Below, one piece after another: positions 43,559 to 52,643 of a stretch of DNA of 64,000 bases; the stretch's first letter is position 1; the number at the start of each line of letters is the position of its first letter. The notes beneath the pieces were generated by a model, which did not search any database, was not told the DNA's origin, and saw only the letters and a program-made list of their open reading frames with translations. Origin of the DNA: Runella sp. SP2 (GTDB taxonomy: Bacteria > Bacteroidota > Bacteroidia > Cytophagales > Spirosomataceae); the NCBI RefSeq assembly GCF_003711225.1, contig NZ_CP031030.1, forward strand, positions 4,774,001 through 4,838,000, written 5' to 3'. The position numbers were made by a program, and so were the translations under genes.

Positions 43559-44440
43559 TTATGCCTTGGGATGGGCTTGTTTGTAGATTTTTTTGAGTTT
43601 TTCAATCGAATTGTGGGTATAAACCTGCGTCGCCGCCAAGCTACTGTGTCCCAGCAAATCTTTGATAGAATTAAGGTCGGCACCGTTATTGAGCAGGTGC
43701 GTCGCAAAGGTGTGGCGCAGTACGTGAGGGCTACGCTTTTGGAGCGACGTCACCGCCGACAAGTATTTTTTCACAATACGCTGAATCAGGACGGGATAAG
43801 CGGGTTCGCCTTTGTTAGTCAAAATCAGGCTTTGCTCAGGAGGGTTCGGAAACTGCTCGTTTCTAAACTGCTGGTATTGCTTAATCATCTCCACCAAGCC
43901 TTTATAAATCGGCACCACGCGCTCTTTACTGCGTTTACCAAAGACCCGCAACGTTTGGTCATAAACATTCACGTCACCATCACGGAGGGTAATCAACTCG
44001 GCCAAACGCATTCCTGTGCCGTACAACAACTCCAAGACCAATCGGTCGCGCGTGCCTTCAAAATCAAGCGGAAACGTAATCTCGTCAAAAAGCAACTGCA
44101 GACTTTTTTCTTCAACAAATTGCGGCAATGGCTTGTCGGTTTTGAGCGACGACACCCGCAGCATGGGATTAATCGTAATGGCTTTACAACGCAACAGATA
44201 CCCATAAAACGACCGCAGCGTGGCCAATTTTCGGTTCACGCTGCGGTGGTGTAATTCGGCTTCCACCATGCTTACTGCCCACCCTCGAATCATTCGAAAA
44301 TCGGCCTTGGCCAAATCTTGCAGTTGGTAGGTTTTCTCCAAAAACTCCTTAAACTGCTCCAAGTCTTTGGCATACGCGGTGAGGGTATGCTGGCTCAAGC
44401 GTTTTTCGTAGGTGAGGTGTTGTAAGAAGGTTTCTATCAT
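43559..44440 (-). CDS. Tyrosine recombinase XerC/XerD
   Basis: 293 residues. The N-terminal SAM-like core-binding domain (1-95) and catalytic domain are normal in size. Catalytic residues: Arg145 (TGMRLAEL), Lys169 (VFGKRSKE), His239 and Arg242 (SPHVLRHTFATHLL), His265 (LLGHSSL), and Tyr274 (ATQVYTH). This is the house-keeping chromosome-dimer resolvase type used at dif; no att or dif site was recognised next to it. Confidence 0.9.
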   Translation of the reverse strand: MIETFLQHLTYEKRLSQHTLTAYAKDLEQFKEFLEKTYQLQDLAKADFRMIRGWAVSMVEAELHHRSVNRKLATLRSFYGYLLRCKAITINPMLRVSSLKTDKPLPQFVEEKSLQLLFDEITFPLDFEGTRDRLVLELLYGTGMRLAELITLRDGDVNVYDQTLRVFGKRSKERVVPIYKGLVEMIKQYQQFRNEQFPNPPEQSLILTNKGEPAYPVLIQRIVKKYLSAVTSLQKRSPHVLRHTFATHLLNNGADLNSIKDLLGHSSLAATQVYTHNSIEKLKKIYKQAHPKA

Positions 44441-44443
44441 TTT

Positions 44444-45133
44444 TTAGAGTTTTCTAATGCGCATATTTTTGTACCAAACTTCATCCCCGTGGTCTTGGAG
44501 CGCGATTTTACCTTTGGCGTGCGGGGTCGCATACGCCCATTTCGTAAATTTACTTTTGGCCAACTGCGCCTTCCACGCATCGCCACCGTACTCGTATTCA
44601 ACCACTTTTACGCCATTGACCCAATGTTCGATGTGATTGCCGTTGATCACAATTTTAGCTTTATTCCACTGACCCGCAGGTTTTGCTACCCACTTACTTG
44701 GGGCTTGCATGTCGTAATTCGCGCCTGTTTTTTGTTTATCGTTGATTTTCACCATTTTACCGTTATCGTTAAATGGCGGATACCCTTCATCATCAATCAC
44801 TTGAAACTCAGGCCCTGAGTAATAAGGTGGATGTTTGGGATCTTCAATGACTTTGTACATCACACCGCTGTTCATCTTCGCTGGAATTTTAAATTCAAAC
44901 TCTAGCTCAAAACTTTCAAATTCTTCATCGGTGACCAAATCACCCGATTTTCCGTGGGTCATCAACGAACCGTCCATGACCATCCAGCCCGTCACTCCTT
45001 GTTTCCCGTAGGTATGCCACCCTTTGGTGGTTTTTCCATCAAACAAATTTTTCCAAGGGCCAGGCTTCGTCGCCTGCGCAGTGATCCCAACAATCACGAG
45101 CGAGAGGAATAATACAATACGACTCTTTTTCAT
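44444..45133 (-). CDS. Secreted DUF1080 (3-keto-disaccharide hydrolase) protein
   Basis: 229 residues with a signal peptide ending AQATK. Concanavalin-like DUF1080 domain: NLFDGKTTKGWHTYGKQGVTGWMVMDGSLMTHGKSGDLVTDEEFESFELEFEFKIPAKMNSGVMYKV and YEYGGDAWKAQLAKSKF. The family includes beta-sandwich glycan hydrolases acting on 3-keto sugars, and is amplified in Bacteroidota and Planctomycetota. It ends 3 bp from the recombinase start, same strand. Substrate unknown. Confidence 0.88.
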   Translation of the reverse strand: MKKSRIVLFLSLVIVGITAQATKPGPWKNLFDGKTTKGWHTYGKQGVTGWMVMDGSLMTHGKSGDLVTDEEFESFELEFEFKIPAKMNSGVMYKVIEDPKHPPYYSGPEFQVIDDEGYPPFNDNGKMVKINDKQKTGANYDMQAPSKWVAKPAGQWNKAKIVINGNHIEHWVNGVKVVEYEYGGDAWKAQLAKSKFTKWAYATPHAKGKIALQDHGDEVWYKNMRIRKL

Positions 45134-45250
45134 CTTTTGTATAAATTGGTTTTAATTTTCTACAAATGTTTCGCCTCTCCGAGGCTGTTTTTAAAAAAAA
45201 TGCGTTTAACCTGCAAGAGATAGTAAATAACGTAAATCTTTTGCTGACTC

Positions 45251-45868
45251 CTATACTTCCCCATAACGAAACCACGGAATCCAATGACTTACCCGCTCTT
45301 GGGGAACACCTTCAAAGAACTTGTTGGTGGCCATTCCCATCCAAAAGCGGGGGTCGAACAAAAGCCTTTCGCCACTTTTTAATTTCATTTCCCAATACCT
45401 AATATCGAGGCGTGAATCGGTTGCATGAATGATTATTTTTTCGATTTCATGTACCGAAAAAACACGCTCTCCATCTGCTTCCCCCACGCCCATCATTTTA
45501 TGGATAGGGTCGAAGGTCACGGGGCGGTTTTTGGTCAATATCCGATAATGATAATTCGGGTAAATAAATAACGCAGCTGCGCCAAATAACAGTGAAGCTA
45601 TAAATCCCACCGCTAACATTGTTTCAGCATTATTGGTACGTGGAAAATTGCGCAGAAACATCCAGGCCAACACAAGCCCCATAAAAATAAAAACTCCACC
45701 CATGATTGTATCAAAACTTCTCCAATACTGTTTATCCGAGATGTCGTAGGTTTTTATCTGTCCCACCAGCTCATAGTCTTTTTCTACGGCCGCAATCAGC
45801 TTTTTACTACCATACACCAACCAGCCAAACAGTCCAAAAATGAAGGCAAAAATCCAGAAAACGAACAT
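45251..45868 (-). CDS. Membrane protein of unknown function
   Basis: 205 residues. Three hydrophobic segments (FVFWIFAFIFGLFGWLVYG, GGVFIFMGLVLAWMFL, LAVGFIASLLFGAAALFIY) are followed by a soluble C-terminal domain of about 90 residues (VFSVHEIEKIIIHATDSRLDIRYWEMKLKSGERLLFDP) that looks like a PH-like or bPH beta-rich fold. It precedes nothing obvious and follows the GH130 gene by 3 bp. I do not recognise a named family. Confidence 0.6.
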   Translation of the reverse strand: MFVFWIFAFIFGLFGWLVYGSKKLIAAVEKDYELVGQIKTYDISDKQYWRSFDTIMGGVFIFMGLVLAWMFLRNFPRTNNAETMLAVGFIASLLFGAAALFIYPNYHYRILTKNRPVTFDPIHKMMGVGEADGERVFSVHEIEKIIIHATDSRLDIRYWEMKLKSGERLLFDPRFWMGMATNKFFEGVPQERVSHWIPWFRYGEV

Positions 45869-45871
45869 AGC

Positions 45872-46990
45872 TTATTTCTGTTTGCTCACAGCCACCCCGA
45901 TTTTTGAGTCGGCCGTGCCGTAATATAAAAACCATTTCCCTCTAAACGACGCCAACCCTTCGACAAAACATACTTGGTTGATTTGCCCCGTAATTTCGTA
46001 CGGTTTGTCGGGTTTTAAAAAATAATTTTCCGAACGGTCTTTCAACTGCGTTGGGTTTTCGGGGTCAAACAAAAACTGTCCTGCGGCGTAGGTACCTTCG
46101 GGCAAATTGCCGTCTCCCGTTTGATTATAATTCATCCCGTTGTAAATCAAGACAATGCCGTCTTTGGTTAAAAAAGCAGGCGGTCCTGACTCCAATAAAC
46201 GTGAATCGTGTTTGCCGTTGCGGGTTGTGGCCACGGCCACGCAATTGACATCTGAGACGTCCAACGGTTTGTAATCGGCTTGAGTAGGCCGAGTAGCAGG
46301 GTACCAATTTAACAAGTCGTCGGAGGTAGCCACGTACAAACGCGCTTGGTCGCCCCAATACATCCAATACCTACCGTTGATTTTGGTCGCAATGAATTTA
46401 TCGCCTACCTTTCGACACACAATCGCCCCTGATTTTGACCAAAAGTCTCGGGTTGATTTGATAAAATTTCCAAAAGCTAATCCATGTTTTTGCCAATGAA
46501 TTAAATCAGCAGATGACGCCACGCACAAACGCGCCAAATTACCATCGTACGAGGTATAAGTCATCACATAACGCCCATCTTCGGTTTCGACAATGCGCGG
46601 GTCTTCGCAGCCGCCTTCCCATTCGTACTTTTTCATAAAATCGTTGTCAGGATAAAAGACAGGTTCGGGCATTCGTTTGAAGTGAATACCATCGGCACTA
46701 ACGGCCAACCCCAAACGCGACGTACCCGCATATTTACCGACTTTATCTTCAGCCCGATACACCATATACACTTTGCCATTGCGCACCACCGTCGCGGGGT
46801 TAAAAACGTCCTTTTCTTCCCAGTTAACCACCTCGTTTCGCACAGGACATTTAAAAGTCGTACCAGCTTTGGCTTCCAAAATAGGATTGGCGGCATCCGC
46901 TTTTTGGAAAGGACCAATCATCCACGGTTGTGTTTTTTGGGCAAATGACAACGAGCTTGTTAAGCCCAAAATAAGCACTAGTTGTTTCAT
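45872..46990 (-). CDS. Secreted GH130-type glycosidase/phosphorylase
   Basis: 372 residues from ATG 46990; an extension to 47029 uses GTG and spoils the signal peptide. Signal peptide ends SLSFAQ. Five-bladed propeller text: DVFNPATVVRNGKVYMVYRAED, the GH130 signature EWEGGCEDPRIV (123-134) with a catalytic Asp130, YVMTYTSYDGN, and RYWMYWGDQARLYVATSDDLLNW. GH130 enzymes cleave or phosphorolyse mannose-containing linkages. A secreted form suggests extracytoplasmic mannan use. The next gene after it is an unrelated membrane protein. Confidence 0.85.
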   Translation of the reverse strand: MKQLVLILGLTSSLSFAQKTQPWMIGPFQKADAANPILEAKAGTTFKCPVRNEVVNWEEKDVFNPATVVRNGKVYMVYRAEDKVGKYAGTSRLGLAVSADGIHFKRMPEPVFYPDNDFMKKYEWEGGCEDPRIVETEDGRYVMTYTSYDGNLARLCVASSADLIHWQKHGLAFGNFIKSTRDFWSKSGAIVCRKVGDKFIATKINGRYWMYWGDQARLYVATSDDLLNWYPATRPTQADYKPLDVSDVNCVAVATTRNGKHDSRLLESGPPAFLTKDGIVLIYNGMNYNQTGDGNLPEGTYAAGQFLFDPENPTQLKDRSENYFLKPDKPYEITGQINQVCFVEGLASFRGKWFLYYGTADSKIGVAVSKQK

Positions 46991-47011
46991 GGTTTTACGT
47001 ATCGAATTTTC

Positions 47012-47056
47012 GTGCATCAGGTTGCTCACCGTTGTGCATCAGGTTGCTCACAACCT
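47012..47056. repeat. Tandem copies of a palindromic repeat (GGTTGCTCAC type)
   Basis: GTGCATCAGGTTGCTCAC occurs at 47012-47029 and 47034-47051, a 22-bp period. The second copy continues into a hairpin AGGTTG-CTCA-CAACCT (47041-47056). Related hairpins occur at 52015 and 52043. Confidence 0.7.
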
Positions 47057-47111
47057 GATATTTCCACAAATACAGTTTGCAAACATTTTTACCCTATTAA
47101 AAAACAAAAAA

Positions 47112-47148
47112 CCCGTAGAAGAAGCCAGCACTTTGACTTTTCTACGGG
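47112..47148 (-). terminator. Terminator of the ROK kinase gene
   Basis: CCCGTAGA (47112-47119) pairs with TCTACGGG (47141-47148). On the minus strand a T-rich run follows. It lies 31 bp beyond the ROK stop. Confidence 0.7.
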
Positions 47149-47178
47149 ATTTGAAGAAGTATAAAAAACGTACTTTAC

Positions 47179-48087
47179 TTAGTCGAAGCAAAGAGACGCC
47201 GCGCCCAAAAGGCCCGCATCGTTGCCCAACGTAGCACGTTTAATCGTAAGATCTTTCAAATAGTACGGCGTCAACCAGTAGTTGAGGCGGCGCTCCACGG
47301 CAGGGAGGATGTACTCAAACGAAGCCGACAAGCCACCACCAATCAAGATTAATTTAATGTCCAAAATACGAATCATGGCTACCAAGCCATCGCCCAACAT
47401 TTCGCCTACTTCGTTCCAGATATTGAGCGCCAATTCGTCGCCTTCTGCGGCGGCAGCCACCAAACCTGTGGTTGAAATAGATCCATCACCTGGCAATTGA
47501 GTTACGCTTGTGTAGCGGCTACGCATGTCGTTGGCAAGATCTAGCAATTCTTTTTTACCAATGTTCCGCTCCAACACTTTCCCGTTTCGCGATGGAATGT
47601 GCCCAGGCTCCATGGCGTTGCCATCGCCACCCACAAATACCTTACGGTTGATGATAGCTGCTCCCCCTACGCCTGTTCCAAGCGTAATGAAAATATAGTT
47701 TTCGTCGATTTTTTCTTCGGCAAAATAAAACTCTCCGAGTGCTGCGGCATTGGCGTCATTTTCTAAGAAAAACTGTACCCCCTCAAAGCGTCCTTCGAGG
47801 TACTCTACCAACGGAACATTGTCTATTTCGGGGATAGCCGTAATCTCAAGAGGGACAGTCCGCTTACGGTTAATCATCCCAGGGAGACCTATACCTACTT
47901 TTTTAATGTTGGGGTATTCGTGCAATTGAATCGCAATGGCGTCACCTAAATGTTTTTCGAAGTGTCCCATTTCTCGCCAACTTGCCGTATCGTGGCTGTA
48001 GAAATTAGAAATTCGACCCGTTTCGGTGTCAACAACGCCCATTTTAACGTTGGTGCCACCAACGTCTATACCCAAGTATTGTTCCAT
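47179..48087 (-). CDS. ROK family sugar kinase, glucokinase-like, lacking the usual zinc cysteines
   Basis: 302 residues. Phosphate-binding YLGIDVGGTNVKMGVVD, then ENDANAAALGE (substrate and general base Asp), TLGTGVGGAAIINRKV and the adenosine motif LIGGGLSAS. ROK proteins normally carry a CxCGxxGC zinc site after the GHI motif; here that part reads GHIPSRNGKVLERNIGKKE without cysteines. It probably phosphorylates glucose or an N-acetyl sugar with ATP. Confidence 0.85.
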   Translation of the reverse strand: MEQYLGIDVGGTNVKMGVVDTETGRISNFYSHDTASWREMGHFEKHLGDAIAIQLHEYPNIKKVGIGLPGMINRKRTVPLEITAIPEIDNVPLVEYLEGRFEGVQFFLENDANAAALGEFYFAEEKIDENYIFITLGTGVGGAAIINRKVFVGGDGNAMEPGHIPSRNGKVLERNIGKKELLDLANDMRSRYTSVTQLPGDGSISTTGLVAAAAEGDELALNIWNEVGEMLGDGLVAMIRILDIKLILIGGGLSASFEYILPAVERRLNYWLTPYYLKDLTIKRATLGNDAGLLGAASLCFD

Positions 48088-48175
48088 CAGTGCGTGTAAA
48101 TCGTTATTCAGTGAATGATAATGAAAAGGAGACTAAGTGCGCAAGTTACCAATTTTCGACCCAAAATTCCTAAAA

Positions 48176-48886
48176 TCATCCAATATCTCCTAATTGTGGG
48201 CGTATCAAAATCTCTTCTACCACCGCTCCAGGAGTTAGGTTATAGGCCGACCAAATGGATTCAGCCACGTCTCTTGCTTGAATAAAGCGTTCTTTGGGCA
48301 ATTCTACTCCTTCCCAACTTGCTGTTAGGGTAGCCCCTGGCAAAATCGCCGTTACTTTAAGCCCGTGCGGCTTGAGTTCTTCCCGCAAAACTTTGGTCAT
48401 GCCGTAGAGCGCAAACTTTGAAATACAATACGACCCGCCGTTGGTATAGGCGGTGATACTTGCCGTAGAACAGAGATTAAAAATATGCCCTTTTTTAGCC
48501 GAAATCATCTTTTCAATCACCCCACGTGTCAGGTAATAGGCACTGTACAAGTTGGTATCAATCATGCTTTCAAGCGTACCTTCGGGTTCGTTGTGAATTT
48601 GCCCAGGGGCAAACAAGCCCGTGTTGTTAACCAAAACCGCAATGGGCCGCTCTAAACTATGAATATATGCCACAAATGCCTCTACTTCAGACTTTATGGC
48701 CATATCGGTCGTTTTATAAAATAGTTGCTGTTGGGGAAACTTGGTTTGAAGTTCGTGTTGGAGTTCAATTAAATCGGCTTCACGGCGCGCACAAGTAGCG
48801 ATGTCAAATCCTGCTTCCATAAAACGTTCGATGGTCGCTTTTCCGATTCCTTTTGTTCCTCCACTGACAATTACAATAGGGGTCAT
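48176..48886 (-). CDS. Short-chain dehydrogenase/reductase (SDR)
   Basis: 236 residues. Cofactor motif SGGTKGIGKATIE near the N-terminus, NNTG in VLVNNTGLFAPG, and the catalytic Ser and YCISK (Tyr-xxx-Lys) in STASITAYTNGGSYCISKFALYGMTK. Substrate unknown; ordinary SDR of the classical type. Divergent from plsY with 133 bp between. Confidence 0.9.
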   Translation of the reverse strand: MTPIVIVSGGTKGIGKATIERFMEAGFDIATCARREADLIELQHELQTKFPQQQLFYKTTDMAIKSEVEAFVAYIHSLERPIAVLVNNTGLFAPGQIHNEPEGTLESMIDTNLYSAYYLTRGVIEKMISAKKGHIFNLCSTASITAYTNGGSYCISKFALYGMTKVLREELKPHGLKVTAILPGATLTASWEGVELPKERFIQARDVAESIWSAYNLTPGAVVEEILIRPQLGDIG

Positions 48887-49019
48887 CTTAAAAAAATGTT
48901 ATTTTCGTTAAACAAAGGTTAAGATAAAGTTTTACTTTTGTTGGCTTTTTTAGAATAAAAAGCAATATTTAGCTCATAAATACGATTTTGATTCAACTTA
49001 AAAAACTTACACTTCTTTC

Positions 49020-49664
49020 ATGAATTTCTGGCACGTGTGTTCGGCCTTTGTGACGGCTTACCTGTTGGGATCTATTCCCTCTGCCATTTGGTACGGTGAA
49101 GCGTATTTTGGGATTGATGTTCGGAAATTTGGTAGTGGAAATGCGGGTGCGACCAACACATTTCGCGTGTTGGGAAAACGCGCAGGAACCATTGTTCTTT
49201 TGATTGATGTCTTAAAGGGTTGGACAGCCACAATGCTCGCCAACATTCTTTTTTTCTTAGAGGTAATCGACGGTACCCAAATTCTAACATTCAAACTTTT
49301 ACTCGGTGTAATGGCAGTTTTAGGCCATTTATACCCCGTTTTCACGCGTTTCAAAGGCGGAAAAGGGGTTGCGACTTCGTTGGGAATGGTGCTTGCGATT
49401 GATCCGCAAGTTGCTTCCGTTTGTATTGCCATATTTGTATTAGTCTTATTGGCCTCCAACTACGTTTCTTTGAGCAGCATTGTCGCCGCTTTTGCCTTCC
49501 CCATGATGTTGGTCTTGGGGGTTTTTGGGCAAGCCAGTACTCTTTTAATCGTTTTTGGGTTTCTTTTGTTTGCGATTGTGGTCTTAACCCACCAAAAAAA
49601 CATCGTTCGCCTCTTCAACGGCAGTGAAAGTAGGGTCTATCTGTGGCGACGTCGCAATAAATAA
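49020..49664 (+). CDS. plsY: Glycerol-3-phosphate acyltransferase PlsY
   Basis: Transfers acyl from acyl-phosphate to glycerol 3-phosphate, the first step of phospholipid synthesis. 214 residues, five membrane helices. Diagnostic PlsY motifs: YLLGSIPSAIWYG, DVRKFGSGNAGATNTFRVLGKRAG and the FKGGKGVATSLG loop. Integral inner-membrane protein. Confidence 0.95.
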   Translation: MNFWHVCSAFVTAYLLGSIPSAIWYGEAYFGIDVRKFGSGNAGATNTFRVLGKRAGTIVLLIDVLKGWTATMLANILFFLEVIDGTQILTFKLLLGVMAVLGHLYPVFTRFKGGKGVATSLGMVLAIDPQVASVCIAIFVLVLLASNYVSLSSIVAAFAFPMMLVLGVFGQASTLLIVFGFLLFAIVVLTHQKNIVRLFNGSESRVYLWRRRNK

Positions 49665-49751
49665 CGAAACATTGGCGGTTTACGGTAGTTCCATTATGTT
49701 TGTGTTGTAATGTTATCAATTTCAACACCTTTTTGAACTACCCTCGCTGTA

Positions 49752-50372
49752 ATGTCGCTTACTATCGTCATCATTCTTGTTTCTGTTGGTCTGAGCTGGT
49801 ACGCTTGGCAAAATCCCTCGTTGCTCGACAAATGGGTTTTTAATCCCGTTCGTGTTTCTAAATACAACGAATATTATCGCTTTCTTACTTCGGGCTTTAT
49901 CCATGCCGACGTCGGGCACCTCATTTTCAACATGTTCAGTCTTTACTTTTTTGGGGAAGCCATGGAGATGTTTTTGGGGGGGTATTTTGGCAGCAACGGC
50001 ACTATTTATTACCTCCTTCTCTTTTTGGCGGGAATCGTGGTGTCAGATATTCCCACATTTTTGAAGCACCGCAACAACAGTAATTACAATTCCCTTGGCG
50101 CTTCGGGCGGCGTATCGGCGCTTTTGTTTGCGTTTATTCTATTGGCACCACTCCAAAAAGTGTGTCTCTATTTCGCGATTTGCGTGCCAGGTTTCATTTT
50201 TGGGGGCATTTACATGGCTTATTCGTTTTATGAATCTCGCCAAAATCGTGGTCGTATCAACCACGACGCCCACTTGTACGGTGCGCTTTTCGGCATTGTA
50301 TTTATGGCCTTCCTTCTGCCCGAATCTATCCCTAATTTTATCAGCCAAATCGCCTCTTGGAGATTATGGTAG
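49752..50372 (+). CDS. Rhomboid family intramembrane serine protease
   Basis: 206 residues, six helices. FIHADVGHLIFNMFSLYFFG (the HxxxN of the family), catalytic Ser in SLGASGGVSALL and catalytic His in INHDAHLYGALFG. The dyad is complete, so it should be active, cutting membrane protein segments. It follows plsY by 87 bp on the same strand. Confidence 0.92.
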   Translation: MSLTIVIILVSVGLSWYAWQNPSLLDKWVFNPVRVSKYNEYYRFLTSGFIHADVGHLIFNMFSLYFFGEAMEMFLGGYFGSNGTIYYLLLFLAGIVVSDIPTFLKHRNNSNYNSLGASGGVSALLFAFILLAPLQKVCLYFAICVPGFIFGGIYMAYSFYESRQNRGRINHDAHLYGALFGIVFMAFLLPESIPNFISQIASWRLW

Positions 50373-50403
50373 TTGATATTTTTCATTCATCCAAACCAAA
50401 ACC

Positions 50404-52008
50404 ATGAACAAACTTTTTTTGAAAGCAGTACCGCTATTGGCGCTGTGCTTCACGCAAGCAATTGCCCAAGACGCCTCTACCCAGTTTGCCCAAACAATCA
50501 CGGCCCAAGACCTAGAGCGCCATTTGCGCGTCATTGCGCACGATAGCCTCGAAGGGCGCGATACGGGCTCGCCAGGGCAAAAAAAAGCGGCCAATTACGT
50601 CGCTAATTTCTTCAAATCCGTCGGACTACAACCGATTGTTCCCGCCGTCGATGGCTCAAAATCATACTTTCAACCTTACGCACTTTACCAAAAAAGCTGG
50701 GGCGAAGTATATTTGGCCACCGAAAAAGAGCGCTACGAACTCCAAGATGATTTTTACCTGAACGGCATCATTAATGTGCTTTCGGAAGAAAAAGTCCCCG
50801 TTGTTTTTGCGGGCTACGGCATCGAATCCGATAAGTACAACGATTACACCAACCTAGATGTAAAGGGCAAAGCCGTGCTAATTTGGGAAGGCGAGCCGAA
50901 GGACAGCAAAGGCAACTTTTTGCTTTCGGGCGACGATAAAGCCACCAAATGGAGCAACGACAACATGGCTTGGCAACGCAAAGCTAACCTCGCCAGCAGC
51001 AAGGGTGCCAAATACGTGTTGATTGTTTCGGAACTCACTGGTGACGATTTTACCAAAGAACTTAACCGTCGAATGTTGATGAGTCAACGCTTCAACCGCC
51101 TTTCGATGAAGCCTTATAACGAAACGCCTAGCAGCTACGCTACCTTTACCATTTCTAAGAAAATGGCGCTTGATTTATTGGGAGTCAAAGAGAAAAAATG
51201 GTCAAAAATTCAACAGGGAATTACGAAAACGGGCAAACCACCCGTCAACGCTATTTCCGAAAAAACCATTCGTCTCAAAGCTGAACGCAAAGACAACATT
51301 ATAATGACTGAGAACGTCCTTGGGTTCTTGGAAGGCACCGACAAGAAAGACGAAGTTATCGTCATCTCAGCGCATTTAGACCATATTGGCATTTCTTCTG
51401 ACGGACAAATTAACAACGGCGCCGACGATGATGGCTCTGGTACGGTGTCTATTCTTGAGTTGGCCGAGGCGTTTTCTAAAGCCAAAGCCGCAGGAAATGG
51501 CCCTCGCCGTAGCATTTTGTTTATGACCGTAACGGGCGAAGAAAAAGGGCTTTGGGGCTCCGAATATTACACTTCCAACCCCGTCATTCCGTTGGCAAAT
51601 ACCGTTTGTGACCTCAACATCGACATGATTGGCCGCGTGGACGTTGCTCACAAGAATGACCCCAAATACGTGTATCTGATTGGTTCTGACAAACTTTCGT
51701 CGGAGCTTCACGCCATTAGCGAAGCCGCCAACGAAAAATACACCAACTACAAGCTAGATTACACCTACAACAACCCCACCGACCCCAATCGTTTTTATTA
51801 TCGCTCTGATCATTACAACTTTGCCAAAAACAAAGTACCCGTTATTTTCTATTTTACAGGGGTTCACGAAGACTACCACCGCCCTGGCGATGACGTCGAA
51901 AAAATTATGTTTGACAAGCAGACAAAAATTGTTCAGCTTGTCTTTCATACTGCGTGGGAATTGGCCAATCGGGACGAACGTATCAAAGTCGATAGCAACA
52001 AGCCCTAG
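50404..52008 (+). CDS. Secreted M28 family zinc aminopeptidase
   Basis: 534 residues with a signal peptide ending AIAQ. A PA domain is inserted (about 120-290) between the N-terminal part and the di-zinc peptidase. Metal ligands are His324 (SAHLDHIG), Asp341 (GADDDGSG), catalytic Glu379-Glu380 (TGEEKGLWGSEY), Asp407 (NIDMIG) and His492 (EDYHRPGDD). It probably releases N-terminal amino acids from peptides outside the inner membrane. Starts 31 bp after rhomboid. Confidence 0.93.
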   Translation: MNKLFLKAVPLLALCFTQAIAQDASTQFAQTITAQDLERHLRVIAHDSLEGRDTGSPGQKKAANYVANFFKSVGLQPIVPAVDGSKSYFQPYALYQKSWGEVYLATEKERYELQDDFYLNGIINVLSEEKVPVVFAGYGIESDKYNDYTNLDVKGKAVLIWEGEPKDSKGNFLLSGDDKATKWSNDNMAWQRKANLASSKGAKYVLIVSELTGDDFTKELNRRMLMSQRFNRLSMKPYNETPSSYATFTISKKMALDLLGVKEKKWSKIQQGITKTGKPPVNAISEKTIRLKAERKDNIIMTENVLGFLEGTDKKDEVIVISAHLDHIGISSDGQINNGADDDGSGTVSILELAEAFSKAKAAGNGPRRSILFMTVTGEEKGLWGSEYYTSNPVIPLANTVCDLNIDMIGRVDVAHKNDPKYVYLIGSDKLSSELHAISEAANEKYTNYKLDYTYNNPTDPNRFYYRSDHYNFAKNKVPVIFYFTGVHEDYHRPGDDVEKIMFDKQTKIVQLVFHTAWELANRDERIKVDSNKP

Positions 52009-52014
52009 TGAGAA

Positions 52015-52058
52015 GGGTTGCTCACAACCTCATGTGTGACGAGGGTTGCTCACAACCC
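52015..52058. repeat. Two copies of palindromic repeat GGGTTGCTCACAACCC
   Basis: Copies at 52015-52030 (last base T) and 52043-52058 (perfect 6-bp stem, CTCA loop), 28 bp apart, directly after the M28 gene stop. The same unit with TT/AA at the stem centre is found at 59102 and 59134. Confidence 0.75.
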
Positions 52059-52164
52059 GACCTATACTCAAAAGCACTGATGACGTCGTAGATGTCTCCT
52101 AGCATCGACATGACAAAAAAACTCCTAAACAGGAAACCAAAAACCCTAAACCGAAAACCAATAA

Positions 52165-52623
52165 ATGCTCATTTTTGAAAACCTCGCCGCATTTCGGGCC
52201 CACGTAGGTCAAGAAATTGGCACAAGCGAATGGGTGACAATCACCCAAGAAATGGTCAACGATTTTGCCAAAGCCACTGGTGACCACCAATGGATTCACG
52301 TAGATACCGACATGGCTGCCAAGTACTCTCCGTTCAAAACAACCATTGCCCACGGTTTTTTGACGCTCTCCTTGGCGCCTAAGTTTATGTATGAATTGTA
52401 CCAAGTAAAATCAGCAAAAATGGGGCTCAATTACGGCACCAATAAAGTTCGGTTTACGTCGCCCGTACCCACAGGCAGCCGCGTACGAATGCACGCCACC
52501 CTCAAAGAAGTTGAAGACCAAGAACCCAACGGCGTAAAGTCAACCATGACGCTTGTCTTTGAAATAGAAGGACATCCCAAACCTGCCTGTGTGGCCGAGA
52601 TGATAAGTTTAGCTTTTGAATAG
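52165..52623 (+). CDS. MaoC-like enoyl-CoA hydratase/dehydratase
   Basis: 152 residues, hot-dog fold. SEWVTITQEMVNDFAKATGDHQWIHVD with the catalytic Asp-His pair (ATGDHQWIH), then TIAHGFLTLSL and NYGTNKVRFTSPVPTGSRVR. It hydrates or dehydrates acyl-CoA. With FabG and acyl-CoA dehydrogenase next to it, it fits fatty-acid or acyl-CoA conversion. The gap to fabG is 20 bp. Confidence 0.9.
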   Translation: MLIFENLAAFRAHVGQEIGTSEWVTITQEMVNDFAKATGDHQWIHVDTDMAAKYSPFKTTIAHGFLTLSLAPKFMYELYQVKSAKMGLNYGTNKVRFTSPVPTGSRVRMHATLKEVEDQEPNGVKSTMTLVFEIEGHPKPACVAEMISLAFE

Positions 52624-52643
52624 TCCTAAAACCTTTTTTAACC

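Noticed and set aside
43529..44254. Plus-strand open frame (241 codons) opposite the XerC/D gene
   Set aside because: The recombinase has all catalytic residues; the opposite frame has none of its own.
43559..44440. XerC/D as integrase of the 54617 islet
   Set aside because: It looks like the house-keeping chromosome-dimer recombinase, lies 10 kb away, and has no link to the 47-bp repeat. It cannot be excluded, but the sequence gives no support.
47012..47056. CRISPR-like tandem repeat
   Set aside because: Only two copies with a 22-bp period, no unique spacers and no cas genes in the window.
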